NCBI RefSeq assembly: GCF_013113735.1
Contig: NZ_CP053346.1
Coordinates: 682,001-746,000, forward strand
Reading direction: 5' to 3'
Length of the DNA: 64,000 nucleotides
DNA from: Sphingomonas sp. AP4-R1
Lineage (GTDB): Bacteria > Pseudomonadota > Alphaproteobacteria > Sphingomonadales > Sphingomonadaceae
The notes under the pieces were generated by a model. That model saw only the letters and a program-made list of their open reading frames with translations, did no database searches and was not told the origin of the DNA. Positions 6,980 through 16,179 of the stretch are shown here, one piece after another. The position numbers and the translations under genes were made by a program. The number at the start of each line of letters is the position of its first letter. Position 1 is the stretch's first letter.

Positions 6980-9313
6980 CTAGCGCTTCGCCCGATCGAG
7001 CCGGACGGGCTGCGCCATCGCGCCGTTGCCCGCCGTGTCCCAGGCGGCGAAGCGCACCCACTTCTTCCCGCGCGGATCGAACGGGATGGAAAGGCGCTTC
7101 GTACCGAAGGGAGCCTCGCCGGTCAGCGAGACGATCTCGCGGCCGGTCTTCTTCCCGTCGCCCCACACGATCTCGGCGAAATCCATGGGGAAGGTCCACT
7201 GGATCGTGGCGACCATCGAAGCGCCCTTCGCCGTCCGCTCGAGCGCGACCTGATCGAGCAGAACCTCGCCGGACGTGACGAAGAAATCGCCCTGACGCAT
7301 CGTTTCGACGATCCCACTCCAGTCGCCGGGCGCCGGAAGCTTGTCCATCCTGAGATAGCTGACCGGATTATTGGCATAGATATCGTCGCCCGGCCCCTGT
7401 TCGTAGAATTCGGAGATCGCCTCCATGTGTTTCAGCGGCGCGTCCCGGGCGGCCATCCAGTTGTTCATGTCGTCCCAGGTCTTCTGGCACCGTTTCTCGC
7501 ACAGGCGGCGCTCGGAAAGATCGAGGCCCATGCCCCAGCGCCAGCCGATGCCCCGGAACTGATCGCTGCGGAAGCGATCGGTGTCGGCGATCGCATCGGG
7601 ATAGCCCGTCGATCCTTTCGATCGGGGATGCGGCATGAAGGCGATCATCCCCTCGTCCCGCATCATGTCCATGATGTCGCGCTCGCTGCCCAGACGGTAG
7701 ATCTTCGGATGCCTGGCATCGCTTTCGATCAGCGGCTGGGCCTCCGCACGGCCCTGCGTGAAATACACCGGGTGCGGCATGAGCAGATCCCAATGGCCAC
7801 CCAGCATCGGCACGATCTTCGGAAGCTCGCCTTCGGTGACTTCCGTATTCGCCATGACGGCGAATGTGCGATCCGAATTGCGCACGGCCAGATCGTAGAA
7901 GCGATCCAGATTGGCGAGATATTCGGCGGGCGTCGGCGGGGTGCGCGTGCCGGCGGCACCGCCGTCGATGGGCGCGAAGATATTGGCGCCCGTGGCGCGA
8001 ATGGTTTCGAAATCCAGCGGCTTCCAGTCGTCACCCTGATTCAGGTGATGCTGGCGGCGGATGAAATAGCCGTGATCGTGAGCGAGCATCACCTGATAGC
8101 CGGGCAGGGGCTTGTAATGATCGTCGCGCGTGAATTGCAGGGCATCTGCGATGGCGCGATCGCCTGCGGAAAGGCTGGGCAGCAGGAACAGGATCATGTG
8201 CTGCTCGCTGCCGGGCGGCGCGCTGTAGAGCGCGAAATTGCCGCGATCGTCATCCGTGCCCCGGCCCGAATAGCCGGGCGCTATTTCTTCCTCGGCCTGG
8301 CGGATACCGAACGAGAAACGGCCTTCATCATCCTTGCGATACCAGCTGTAGCCAAGATTGAAGCTCATCTCGCGCGCCCAGAAGAAAGTGTGCGGGGGCG
8401 GGAACAAGGCTATGCTGCCCCCCGCAAACTCCCCGGCGATCAGCCGGTTGGCCGATTGCACGGGTACAGGGCCGGCATTGCGGCCGCCGCCCAAAAGGTT
8501 GCCGGTCCAGACGCCGCTGACGTCCCGCCATTTCACCTGGCTGCGATCGTCGATCGGCAATCCCGAGAGGCCCGCATCATATTTGTAGGCGACCGAGGGC
8601 GCGTCGGTCTTGGCGACCATCTCCTGCTTGATCAGACCCGCGCCGCGAAAGACCGTGAACTGCAGACGGCCGCGGAACAGCCCCAGTTCGGCACCGGAAA
8701 AAGCGACGGTGAGGCGCGCGCCGTCCGAGGTCACAGCGCACTGCGGCTGCGTGAAATGCAGGGTCGCGCGGCGTATCTCGTTCGCCTGGCGCGGCAATGG
8801 AGGCTGACCGAGAATGCCTTCCGCCGGCGGCGGCGACGAAGGTCCGCCATTGGAAGGGCTTCCCGGCGGGCTGAGCTGGAGCGGAGCGTCCCAGAACGCA
8901 TCCCATTTGGCCTCCTCGATCACTTCGGGCGTGATCTTGACGCCGAGCTTGTTGAGCGGATCGAGTTGCTGGTTGGTGATGCGGCGTATCGCCGTGACGA
9001 TCGAGAAACCCGGTCGCGCATCGCGGACGACGGTCTGCCACCGGTCGTCCACCGCCTGCAGCGAAATATCACGGAGGATCGGCATGCCGCCATCGATCGC
9101 GAAGCGGATCTGCGCTTGCCGGTCGTTCGCCTCGCTTTGCCATCTTATCGTCAGCACATCGTCGGCAAGCGTCGCGCGCAGTCCATCCGCCGCGTGATAG
9201 GAAGCCAGATCGCAGCGCAGCGGCTCCGACAGGGCGGGAAAGGCACAAAGGGCGGCGACGCCGGCGCAGAAAGCTGCCCGGAGCAGGTGATGGCCTTTCG
9301 CGACATCCATCAT
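6980..9313 (-). CDS. Secreted protein with CehA/McbA-type PHP-like region
   Basis: Protein of about 777 aa with a signal peptide (hydrophobic stretch LLRAAFCAGVAALCAFPALS). The N-terminal half is an unrecognised beta-rich region. The C-terminal half carries elements reminiscent of CehA/McbA metallohydrolases of the PHP fold: AHDHGYFI, ANTEVTEG, WDLLMPHPVYF, IAFMPHPR and GDFFVTSGEVLL. Whether the metal site is complete cannot be judged. The start is placed at ATG 9313 (an AGGAG lies about 12 nt upstream; ATG 9310 is equivalent), because the residues encoded further upstream are charged and precede the signal sequence. It lies downstream of the TonB-dependent receptor in the same direction, so a periplasmic or secreted hydrolase serving that uptake route is plausible. 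Confidence 0.6.
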   Translation of the reverse strand: MMDVAKGHHLLRAAFCAGVAALCAFPALSEPLRCDLASYHAADGLRATLADDVLTIRWQSEANDRQAQIRFAIDGGMPILRDISLQAVDDRWQTVVRDARPGFSIVTAIRRITNQQLDPLNKLGVKITPEVIEEAKWDAFWDAPLQLSPPGSPSNGGPSSPPPAEGILGQPPLPRQANEIRRATLHFTQPQCAVTSDGARLTVAFSGAELGLFRGRLQFTVFRGAGLIKQEMVAKTDAPSVAYKYDAGLSGLPIDDRSQVKWRDVSGVWTGNLLGGGRNAGPVPVQSANRLIAGEFAGGSIALFPPPHTFFWAREMSFNLGYSWYRKDDEGRFSFGIRQAEEEIAPGYSGRGTDDDRGNFALYSAPPGSEQHMILFLLPSLSAGDRAIADALQFTRDDHYKPLPGYQVMLAHDHGYFIRRQHHLNQGDDWKPLDFETIRATGANIFAPIDGGAAGTRTPPTPAEYLANLDRFYDLAVRNSDRTFAVMANTEVTEGELPKIVPMLGGHWDLLMPHPVYFTQGRAEAQPLIESDARHPKIYRLGSERDIMDMMRDEGMIAFMPHPRSKGSTGYPDAIADTDRFRSDQFRGIGWRWGMGLDLSERRLCEKRCQKTWDDMNNWMAARDAPLKHMEAISEFYEQGPGDDIYANNPVSYLRMDKLPAPGDWSGIVETMRQGDFFVTSGEVLLDQVALERTAKGASMVATIQWTFPMDFAEIVWGDGKKTGREIVSLTGEAPFGTKRLSIPFDPRGKKWVRFAAWDTAGNGAMAQPVRLDRAKR

Positions 9314-9429
9314 TCGTCTTCTCGCTCCTTGTCGCCTGCGCCGTGCCCGATTTTTCCCGCAAGGCCCAATGACCTGCGGCGGCAACGTGGGGGCTCCCGT
9401 CTGCAGGCCCCCACATGCTTCTTTTCACA

Positions 9430-12360
9430 TCAGAATTTTACGCCTGCGGCCACCCGGAAAACCCGGCCGACCGTATCGTAAAGCGACTCGTTGGTTTGCG
9501 GATAGGCGAGGATGTAGGTGCTGGTCGGCCCGTTGCCGAGAAGCTTCGGCGCCGAATTCAGCATGTTCCGCACGATCAGGCTCAACGTCAGCGTATGCGA
9601 TGCGGCGGGCACCTTCACGCTGATCGATCCGTCCAGATAGAAAGCGGAGGGCGTGTGATTGTAGTTGATCGTGCGATAGCGCGTCGAAGATGCCGGGCAG
9701 TTCGACGTGCACTCGACATAATCCTTGCCGTACACACCCGAGCTGAAGCCGCGCCCGACGAGGTTGATCGTCACCGGGTCCAGTTCATAGAAAGCGCTGA
9801 CGCGATACACCCAAGCCGGGTTCACGTTAGGGGCCGGCGTGGACAGCAGCGGGAAGCCGCCATTGACGCCGGCGGCGTCCACCGGGAAGACGCCGTTGTC
9901 CGTCACGTTCTTGATGTAATGCGTCGTATTCGCCTGGATTCTGAACGTGCCCGGCAGGCTTTCCGAAATCGTCGAAAGCGGCAGGCGATAGCTTGTCGAG
10001 ATGTCGAAGCCCTTGGCGCGCTGCTTCGCGAAATTGACCGGGACGACGAGAATGTTCACCGGCGTTGCACCGGAATAGATGATGCTCTGGCAGAAGGCAG
10101 TATTGCCCGAATAGCAGAGATCGATCGTCTGCTGCGCGGAAACCGATCCAATCGCATCGCGGATCTTGATTTCGTAATAGTCGAAGGATACCGCGAAGCC
10201 GGGCAGGAAACGCGGCGTCAGCACCGCGCCGGCCGTCCAGGTCGCCGCCCGTTCGGGCCTCAGATCGCGATTGGGAAGGCGCGGCTGCACCAGCGCGATC
10301 ACGCCCGGCGTCGGCGCATTGGACGGGAAGGTGACCGATCCGGCGCCGGCATTCGCGCTGACGAACAACTCCTGCACGTTGGGCGCGCGAATATCGTGGC
10401 TGTAATTGCCGCGGAACTTCACGTCCGGGATCGGCGAATAAGTGGCGCCCAGTTTCCACGTCTGGACGGACCCCGACGTCGTATAGTCGGTGTAGCGGCC
10501 GGCAGCGCTGAGATCGACGCCGCGAAGCACGGGAAGGTCGAGTTCGACGAACCCTTCCTTCACGCTGTAGCCGCCCTTGTTCGAAAGGTAGTTACCGAGG
10601 CCCCAGCCTGATCCATAAAACGGATCGAGCGAGGTGGTGGACAGGCGCTCCTTGCGCCATTCCCCGCCGGTCGCGATCGACGCGGCACCGCCCGGCAGAT
10701 CGAACAACTGCCCGGTGACCGATACCGACGCGACATCCTGCTGGAATTTCTGTCCGCGGTAAGGGTTGCTCGGCGTGAGATAGGCCTTGGCCGCGGCGGA
10801 GAGCGGCGCCGTCCCAAGCCGATTGACCGGCACGCAGCCGTTGGTGGGACTGGAAAGCGTCGAACGGCAGGCGATGCTACCGAGCGCAAGACCAGAGGAT
10901 CCGACATTTCCGCTCGTGACCAGCACGGCATCCGTCGCCAGCGCGAGGCGCGAGATGATCCAGTTGTTGACGATGCTGTCGCGCGACTTGGTTTCGCCAT
11001 GTTGATAATAAGCGTTCCACGACCAGTCATGCCCGAAGAGCGAGAAACCGCCCTTCGCGCCGGCGACGTAACGATAGACGTCGCGCCGGTTGTCGCTTCC
11101 GGGAACGCCGAGGATGGTATTCCACGCGCCGACGGGAATGCTGCTCAGGCCGTTCGCCCTCATGCTCGCCGCCACCTGCGGATAGAGCGTCTGGAGATAG
11201 GCGTTGTCGGCCTGGATGGTGATTGTGCTCGGCTGCTGCGCGAAGAAGCTCTGCGCGTCATAGCGATTCCAGGAGAACTGGCCGAAGATGGTCAGGTTGT
11301 CCGAAACGTCGAAAGATGTCCGATCGAATAGGCTGATCCGCTTTTCGCCGGCCATCAGCGATTGCGTGCCCACGATTCCGTCGAGCGTGGTCTGCCAGTC
11401 GCCGCCTACCATCCACGGACTGGATACCGCGCCGTAATTCAACTGTCGGGTCACGCCGTCGGGCAGGAAATAGGTGCCCCGGAGCGCACCCGAGGTGACG
11501 AGGCCGCCGGCGGTGAAGCCGTTGGGCCCGGCATTGGCCGTCACCAGATATTGCGGCTGACCGTTGGCGGCCGTGTAGGCCGGGTTGTTGACCGTGAAGA
11601 AGCCCTTGTTGTTCCAGGACCGGTTCACGGAATCGATCGGGCTCTGGTGATAATATTCGCCGTTCAGCAGCACGTGCAGGCGATCGTCGAGGAACGAGAG
11701 GCCGGCCGTGCCGGTAAAGCGATAGCTGTGGCCGTCGCCGAAGGTGGTGATGCCCTGATCGGCCGAGAGCTTCACGCCCTTGAACTTGGTATCGAGGATG
11801 AAATTGACGACGCCGCCGATCGCGTCCGAGCCATATTGCGCGGACGCGCCGCCGGTCACCACTTCGACGCGCTCGACGAGATCCTGCGGGATCGTGTTGA
11901 CGTCCACGACTTGGTTGGCGGTGCTGCCGACCGAGCGCTGGCCGTCGACCAGCACGAGCGTCCGGGTCGGGCCCAGGCCGCGGAGATTGATTGATGCGAT
12001 CCCGGCGGTGCCGTCGGAGAGGCTCCCCGAACTGTTCTGCGCGGTGCTGCCAATGCCGATCGCGGGCAGCGTGTTGACGAAATCGGAGATGTTCGCCGGC
12101 TTCTGCGCGGCGATCTCCGCGCCGCTCAGCACGGTCACGGGCGTCGGCGCGCTGTAGCCGTCGCGAACGATGCGCGATCCGGTGACGACGACCTCGTTCG
12201 CTTCGCCGGGGTCGGCGTTTTCACTGGTTGCCTTCGCGCCCTCGACGGACGTCTGCGCACAAGCGGGATGGCCAAGCAAAAGCGCCAGACCGCCTGCGGT
12301 GCCCCACAGCAAGCTACGTTGAAACGATCGGAATCGGCTGGCCGGCGCGTAGGTCGTCAT
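9430..12360 (-). CDS. TonB-dependent outer-membrane receptor
   Basis: Outer-membrane beta-barrel receptor of 976 aa. A signal peptide (residues 1-35, ending HPACAQ) is followed by a TonB-box-like EVVVTGSRI near residue 55. The plug domain then carries NLRGLGPTRTLVLVDGQR and VERVEVVTGGASAQYGSDAIGGVVNFI, and the barrel ends in an aromatic residue (AAGVKF). The family imports bulky substrates by TonB-driven transport. The substrate is unknown; its position beside a catabolic cluster and a secreted PHP-like protein suggests an organic compound rather than iron, but that is inference. It diverges from a second Lrp/AsnC regulator across a 368-bp gap, suggesting control by that regulator. The ATG is preceded by AAGGGGA. 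Confidence 0.92.
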   Translation of the reverse strand: MTTYAPASRFRSFQRSLLWGTAGGLALLLGHPACAQTSVEGAKATSENADPGEANEVVVTGSRIVRDGYSAPTPVTVLSGAEIAAQKPANISDFVNTLPAIGIGSTAQNSSGSLSDGTAGIASINLRGLGPTRTLVLVDGQRSVGSTANQVVDVNTIPQDLVERVEVVTGGASAQYGSDAIGGVVNFILDTKFKGVKLSADQGITTFGDGHSYRFTGTAGLSFLDDRLHVLLNGEYYHQSPIDSVNRSWNNKGFFTVNNPAYTAANGQPQYLVTANAGPNGFTAGGLVTSGALRGTYFLPDGVTRQLNYGAVSSPWMVGGDWQTTLDGIVGTQSLMAGEKRISLFDRTSFDVSDNLTIFGQFSWNRYDAQSFFAQQPSTITIQADNAYLQTLYPQVAASMRANGLSSIPVGAWNTILGVPGSDNRRDVYRYVAGAKGGFSLFGHDWSWNAYYQHGETKSRDSIVNNWIISRLALATDAVLVTSGNVGSSGLALGSIACRSTLSSPTNGCVPVNRLGTAPLSAAAKAYLTPSNPYRGQKFQQDVASVSVTGQLFDLPGGAASIATGGEWRKERLSTTSLDPFYGSGWGLGNYLSNKGGYSVKEGFVELDLPVLRGVDLSAAGRYTDYTTSGSVQTWKLGATYSPIPDVKFRGNYSHDIRAPNVQELFVSANAGAGSVTFPSNAPTPGVIALVQPRLPNRDLRPERAATWTAGAVLTPRFLPGFAVSFDYYEIKIRDAIGSVSAQQTIDLCYSGNTAFCQSIIYSGATPVNILVVPVNFAKQRAKGFDISTSYRLPLSTISESLPGTFRIQANTTHYIKNVTDNGVFPVDAAGVNGGFPLLSTPAPNVNPAWVYRVSAFYELDPVTINLVGRGFSSGVYGKDYVECTSNCPASSTRYRTINYNHTPSAFYLDGSISVKVPAASHTLTLSLIVRNMLNSAPKLLGNGPTSTYILAYPQTNESLYDTVGRVFRVAAGVKF

Positions 12361-12728
12361 TCTTGCAGTCCCCTTTATGACCTTAATTCCCTCCCCGTGC
12401 CTTCACCCCGCCGTTTTTGACCGGCTCTGTTGGTTGAATTCAACGGCCTTCCCTGACCGTCGGCCGTGAGAGGCACGTCCCAGCAAACTTAGCTCTCCAC
12501 AGCACCGATTTTCGGCGAATATGGCAAGGATTTGCAGATTTTCTGCGTCGTGGACGATCAAGTGGCCGTTTTTGAGTGTACACATGCCCGCGTGTCACAT
12601 AATTGCGATGTGCTGGAATTGACCTGCAGGGCACCCCTTCTTGCGGGCAGGGCCGACGATCGAAATGAAGATTGCCCAACATGAAATATGCCTGGCCGCG
12701 ACGCGCCGGATCCAACCGTGAGGGATGA
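12361..12728. promoter_or_regulatory. Divergent promoter region between receptor and second Lrp-type gene
   Basis: This 368-bp gene-free interval holds the start regions of two divergent genes. It is less GC-rich than the flanking genes around 12485-12600. I saw no perfect long palindrome and no convincing small ORF. Binding sites for the adjacent Lrp-type regulator are expected but not identified. Confidence 0.5.
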
Positions 12729-13211
12729 ATGAAAATTGATCGGATCGACGCGAAGATTCTGACGGCGATACAGAAGGATTGCCGCCTCACGTCGGATCGG
12801 CTCAGCGACATAGCGAACCTTTCGCCGACGGCGGTTCAGCGGCGATTAAAGCAATTGCGCAAGGAAGGCGTCATAGAAAGCGACGTCTCCATCATATCGC
12901 CCAAGGCGGTAGGCCGCCCGATTTCGATGATCGTCTCCGTGACACTCGAACGCGAAGGCGCTGCCATCATCGACCGGTTCAAGCAGCTTATCCGCGCCAC
13001 TCCTGAGATCATGAGCGGATATTATATCGCCGGGGATGCAGATTTTATCCTCATAATTACTGCTAAGAGCATGGATGACTACGAGGGATTCACGAGAGAT
13101 TTCTTTTACGAAAACAACGATATAAAAGGATTTAAAACCTATGTTGTCATGGACAGGGTGAAAAGTGGGTTTTCTATGCCAATCGAACTTCCAGGCGATT
13201 TTAACGAATAA
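12729..13211 (+). CDS. Lrp/AsnC-family transcriptional regulator (second copy)
   Basis: Regulator of 160 aa with a winged-helix N-terminus (IDRIDAKILTAIQKDCRLT, LSPTAVQRRLKQLRKEG) and a RAM domain (TPEIMSGYYIAGDADFILII). It is clearly paralogous to the protein at 6479-6955: both share DVSI..P...G.P and the FKT segment near the end. The ATG follows GAGGGATGA. It is divergent from the TonB-dependent receptor, which it probably regulates. The 3' half has lower GC than neighbouring genes. Downstream sequence is degenerate. Confidence 0.85.
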   Translation: MKIDRIDAKILTAIQKDCRLTSDRLSDIANLSPTAVQRRLKQLRKEGVIESDVSIISPKAVGRPISMIVSVTLEREGAAIIDRFKQLIRATPEIMSGYYIAGDADFILIITAKSMDDYEGFTRDFFYENNDIKGFKTYVVMDRVKSGFSMPIELPGDFNE

Positions 13212-13230
13212 GATTCGGTGATCGGAATAG

Positions 13231-13570
13231 GGTGCCGGAGCTTTGTTCATCGGCTGGACGCGGCGGTGTTTCCGTTGGCACTGCTGGGCCGGCCGCGCGT
13301 ATCTGCTACTCGGCTCAATGGCCGCGATCCTGGTTTTCGTGCTCCGAGTGATCGCGTCGCACAATCCGAAAGTCTCTATATCGCGATCGATATACCCTCG
13401 CTCTCGCCTGGCTGACGGTTGCCGCAATGGGATTGCGCGCTGCCCGCAACCGGCGCTTCACCTCGCACCGCGAGTGGATGGTCCGGAGCTGCGTCCTGAG
13501 TTGGACATTCGTCGGCCGCCGTCTGGCGACGATGATCGACTTCTGCCCTTGGCTTGGCATCGGGGTGTGA
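13231..13570 (+). pseudogene. Remnant of a DUF2306-type membrane protein, frameshifted
   Basis: Two frames together recall a DUF2306 membrane protein. One frame reads WAGRAYLLLGSMAAILVFVLR (about 13280-13345). A shifted frame then reads TLALAWLTVAAMGLRAAR and TSHREWMVRSCVLSWTFVGRRLA, ending at a TGA at 13568-13570. The HREWMVRS element is typical of the family. At least one frameshift near 13370 and loss of the N-terminus make it nonfunctional. Confidence 0.55.
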
Positions 13571-14187
13571 CATGGCGGCTGTGTGGGTTAACCGGATCGT
13601 GCCGGTAGTGATCTGCGAGGTCGTGCTACGCTGGGGGATGGCAGCCGACTTGCTGCATAGACCTCTCCAAGCCTGCGGAACCTGACGGTGCCTAGCTGCC
13701 GCGTTGTTCTAGCCCAGCGGCAATACGGGAGGCTCGCAGCCAACTACGCGATTTTGATCAACAAACGCCGGTTTGAGGAAGCGCGCGCCGGCCGCTTTGA
13801 CTGTCCAGAACTGGGTCCATCTCGTCAACAGCGGGTAAGCTGATGCTCACCGGAAACGGATGTTCAATCGCACGCACGAATACCAACCCAAGGCGTTCCC
13901 GAACGCAGGACCGCCGATTGCGCGAATGTCGGCTCTTCTCAGAAACCGATGTTTGGCGATCCGGGCAGGAACGACGGGTTCGTTCCAAATCCCATCATTC
14001 CCGCTGCACGACAAACAGGTCAGTCCGTCCGAAAACGCAGGGGCGGATCGAACTTAGGCCGAGCAGGAGGGCGCGGCGCGCCGAGTGTGCTGATTTTCGG
14101 CGCAGGAGGTGTGGGAGGGTTCCTGGTGGTCCGTATCAGGCCCTATGGCGTGATGTGGTGGCGTTAGCGGCTGAAGGTGGACCATTT
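13571..14187. other. Degenerate region with a short ketopantoate reductase-like fragment
   Basis: No intact gene is evident in these 617 bp. At 14084-14167 (+) the reading VLIFGAGGVGGFLVVRI followed by a stop resembles the Rossmann start of PanE/ApbA 2-dehydropantoate 2-reductases. A shifted frame continues with RDVVALAAEGGP. The rest holds only unconvincing short frames. This is consistent with sequence broken by the neighbouring insertion elements. Confidence 0.4.
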
Positions 14188-14226
14188 TCAGGCCCGCATC
14201 GTGCGTAGCAGAGCCGGAACACCGAG
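14188..14226 (-). pseudogene. C-terminal tail of IS1182-family transposase, cut off by IS insertion
   Basis: On the minus strand this reads GVPALLRTMRA then TGA (14190-14188). It restores the end of the transposase fragment at 15537-15903 (NLRRIINIL-G) once the IS3-family element and one copy of the 5-bp repeat are removed. This shows the order of events: the IS1182-type element was present first. Confidence 0.7.
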
Positions 14227-14238
14227 TGTTGTTGCCCC

Positions 14239-15137
14239 CTAAATGCCTGACGGGGCCTCGCGGGTTTTCGCGATATACTCGCGGGGCGATCGATAGCCCA
14301 AAGCGCGATGCGGATGCATCTCGTTATAATGGGCAAGCCAGCCGGGCAGCTGCTCGATGACGGTTTGGGCATCCGGCCTCGGGCTCACGCGGACATAGTC
14401 GCGCTTGAGTGTGCGAACGAACGCTTCTGCCATGCCGTTTGATTGGGGACTGCTGACCGGTGTCGTGCGCGGCACGAGGCCGATGTCGCGGGCGAAGGCG
14501 CGAGTATTGCGTGCAGTGTAGCAGCTGCCGTTGTCGGTCAGCCATTCGATCGGCTGCGGCACGCGATTTACCTGGCCGTAGCGATGCTCGACGGTGGCGA
14601 CCATCAGATCCTGAACGTCCTCGGCGGTGATGCCGGCTGTCGTCGCCACATGCCCCATTGCTTCGCGATCGCAGCAGTCGAGCGCGAACGCGACGCGGAC
14701 CTTCTCACCGTTGTCGCAGGCGATCTCCAGTCCGTCTGAGCACCAGCGAGTGTTGCGCTGTTCGACAGCAACACGGCCATCGTGGCGTCGCTCCTCCCGG
14801 CGTTCGCCGTGCCGCTGAAGCAGCAGCCCGTGCACCTTCATGACGCGATAGACGCGCTTGGGGTTGGGCGCTGCTCGCCCGGTCTTCTGGGCTTGGCGGC
14901 GGAGCAGGGCATGGACGCGGCGATAGCCGTAAGTTGGCAGGCCGGCGACGAGCAGGCGGATCTCGGCGACCAGCTCGGCATCCGGCAGCGGCGGTCGTCC
15001 TCGCGGCCTTGGCGGTGGTCGGTTGCGCATCGCTGACAAATGCGGGCGGGCGATGTCGAGCGCTTGTGCCACCGCGCTCACAGGCCATCCCCCGGCAACG
15101 AGGTCGAACGCAACAGCAGTTTTTTTGGGCCTGCGGC
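14239..15137 (-). CDS. IS3-family OrfB, DDE transposase domain (made by -1 frameshifting)
   Basis: Catalytic half of the transposase, expressed as an OrfAB fusion by a -1 shift on the seven-A run at 15126-15120; the OrfB frame begins around RPKKTAVAF. It has an HTH_21-like segment (LPTYGYRRVHALLRRQ) and the rve/DDE core: RWCSDGLEIACDNG (first D), EWLTDNGSCY (second D) and SPQSNGMAEAFVRTLKRDYV (E). The tail HYNEMHPHRALGYRSPREY is standard for IS3. No independent start codon is proposed. The frame is intact. Confidence 0.88.
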
Positions 15138-15479
15138 CCGGGATACGGCCTCGCGGAGCAGCTCGTTCTCCATGGCCTTCTTGCCGAGCAGCCGGTGCAG
15201 CTCGCGCACCTGAGCCTCGAGCGCGCGATACTCGGATGCAGGCACCACTTCCTCGCCAGCCGCCGCAGCAGTCAGCGCACCTTGGCTCATCAGTCTGCGC
15301 CAGGTGAAAACCTGGCTGCCACTGATGCCGTGCCGGCGGGCGACGAGCGATACGCTCATCCCGGGCAGATACGTCTCCTCGACGATCTGCACCTTCTCCT
15401 CCGGTGTCCATCGCCTCCGGCGCTGAACACCGGAGAGGACCTCGCCTTCGTTATAACGCCTGGTCGTACCGTCAGTCAT
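15078..15479 (-). CDS. IS3-family OrfA, HTH DNA-binding protein
   Basis: Protein of about 133 aa with the transposase_8 helix-turn-helix (RRWTPEEKVQIVEETYLPGMSVSLVARRHGISGSQVFTWRR split over residues 24-65). A leucine-zipper-like segment (YRALEAQVRELHRLLGKKAMENELLREAV) follows for multimerisation. ATG 15479 is preferred over GTG 15488. It ends at 15078 in the zero frame, and ribosomes slipping at 15126-15120 make OrfAB. OrfA alone usually binds the IS ends and regulates transposition. Confidence 0.85.
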   Translation of the reverse strand: MTDGTTRRYNEGEVLSGVQRRRRWTPEEKVQIVEETYLPGMSVSLVARRHGISGSQVFTWRRLMSQGALTAAAAGEEVVPASEYRALEAQVRELHRLLGKKAMENELLREAVSRAAGPKKLLLRSTSLPGDGL

Positions 15480-15536
15480 ATGCCTCACTCTTATCTAAGA
15501 GCGAGATCCTGTCAGGTCATTTAAGGGGCCACCTCA

Positions 15537-15903
15537 CCGAGGATGTTGATGATCCTGCGTAGATTGTAGGCGAGCGTCGTCAGGCTTAACTCGGCGTTGA
15601 CGTTGGCAAGGCCCCGCATGAGGAATGCCCCCTGGTTCATCCACTGTTTGATGGTGCCGAAGGGATGCTCGACCATCTCGCGTCGCCGATCGAGAATGTC
15701 GGGTCGGGCGGCGAGCCGCTCGGCCATGCGGTCGAGCACGGCTTCCCCCTCCCAGCGATCGATGGTCCGCCGTATACCTGACGCGCATTGAGGCTTGAGG
15801 GCGCAGTCGCGGCACGCTCGCATATTGCCGTAGCGGATGTTGACATGCCCGTTCTTCTGCGAGCGGGTATAGGGATCGAGGCGCTGTCCGCCGGGGCAGG
15901 TGT
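15537..15903 (-). pseudogene. C-terminal fragment of IS1182-family transposase
   Basis: On the minus strand the frame reads CPGGQRLDPYTRSQKNGH, then CRDCALKPQC (zinc-finger-like cysteines) and VEHPFGTIKQWMNQGAFLMRGL, ending NLRRIINILG where the IS3 element interrupts it. These are typical of the C-terminal quarter of IS1182 transposases. The N-terminal three quarters are missing: upstream of about 15903 the sequence switches to an IS481-type frame. Confidence 0.78.
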
Positions 15904-16133
15904 CGCCGGAACGCGACGACCATCGCCTCTTCGGCCTCGGTCAGGGTCGCGGAATGAGGGGCCTTCGGCCCGGTCTTCAGATCATCGACCGTCGCCCGCT
16001 TAAGCCATTTCGCCACCGTCTTGGGGTTGATCCCCAGTTCCCGGCTCAGCGTCGCGAGCGAAGCCTGCGATCGCTGTATTGCTGCTCGGACAGCGTGCGT
16101 GGTCGTGGCGCACCCGTGACGTACCTGTCCCAT
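15904..16133 (-). pseudogene. N-terminal fragment of IS481-family transposase
   Basis: From ATG 16133 the minus strand encodes about 77 residues with an HTH: RAAIQRSQASLATLSRELGI, NPKTVAKWLKR and ATLTEAEEAMVVAFRRH. This is the usual start of IS481 transposases. The frame then runs into the IS1182 remnant and the DDE domain is absent. The junction at about 15900-15905 records a deletion or insertion between two elements. Confidence 0.72.
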
Positions 16134-16179
16134 ACTGCATCCTTCCAGTCCAACGAAAGGATCGCACCATCAAACCGTG

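Larger units (their letters stand above)
14227..15536 (-). mobile_element. Complete IS3-family (IS2-like) insertion sequence, 1310 bp
   Basis: Terminal inverted repeats are imperfect: the left end starts TGTTGTTGCCCCCTAAATG and the right end, read on the minus strand, starts TGAGGTGGCCCCTTAAATG. Both continue with CCTGAC. A 5-bp direct repeat flanks the element. Two overlapping frames encode OrfA and OrfB, with a run of seven T (15120-15126; A on the coding strand) at the expected -1 frameshift site. Length and organisation match the IS2 group. All catalytic motifs are present, so it may be active. Confidence 0.9.
14222..15541. repeat. 5-bp target-site duplication CCGAG flanking the IS3-family element
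   Basis: CCGAG occurs at 14222-14226 and again at 15537-15541, directly abutting both terminal inverted repeats. This is the length expected for IS2-like members of the IS3 family. The exact match argues that the insertion is recent and that the element ends are correctly placed. Confidence 0.85.
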
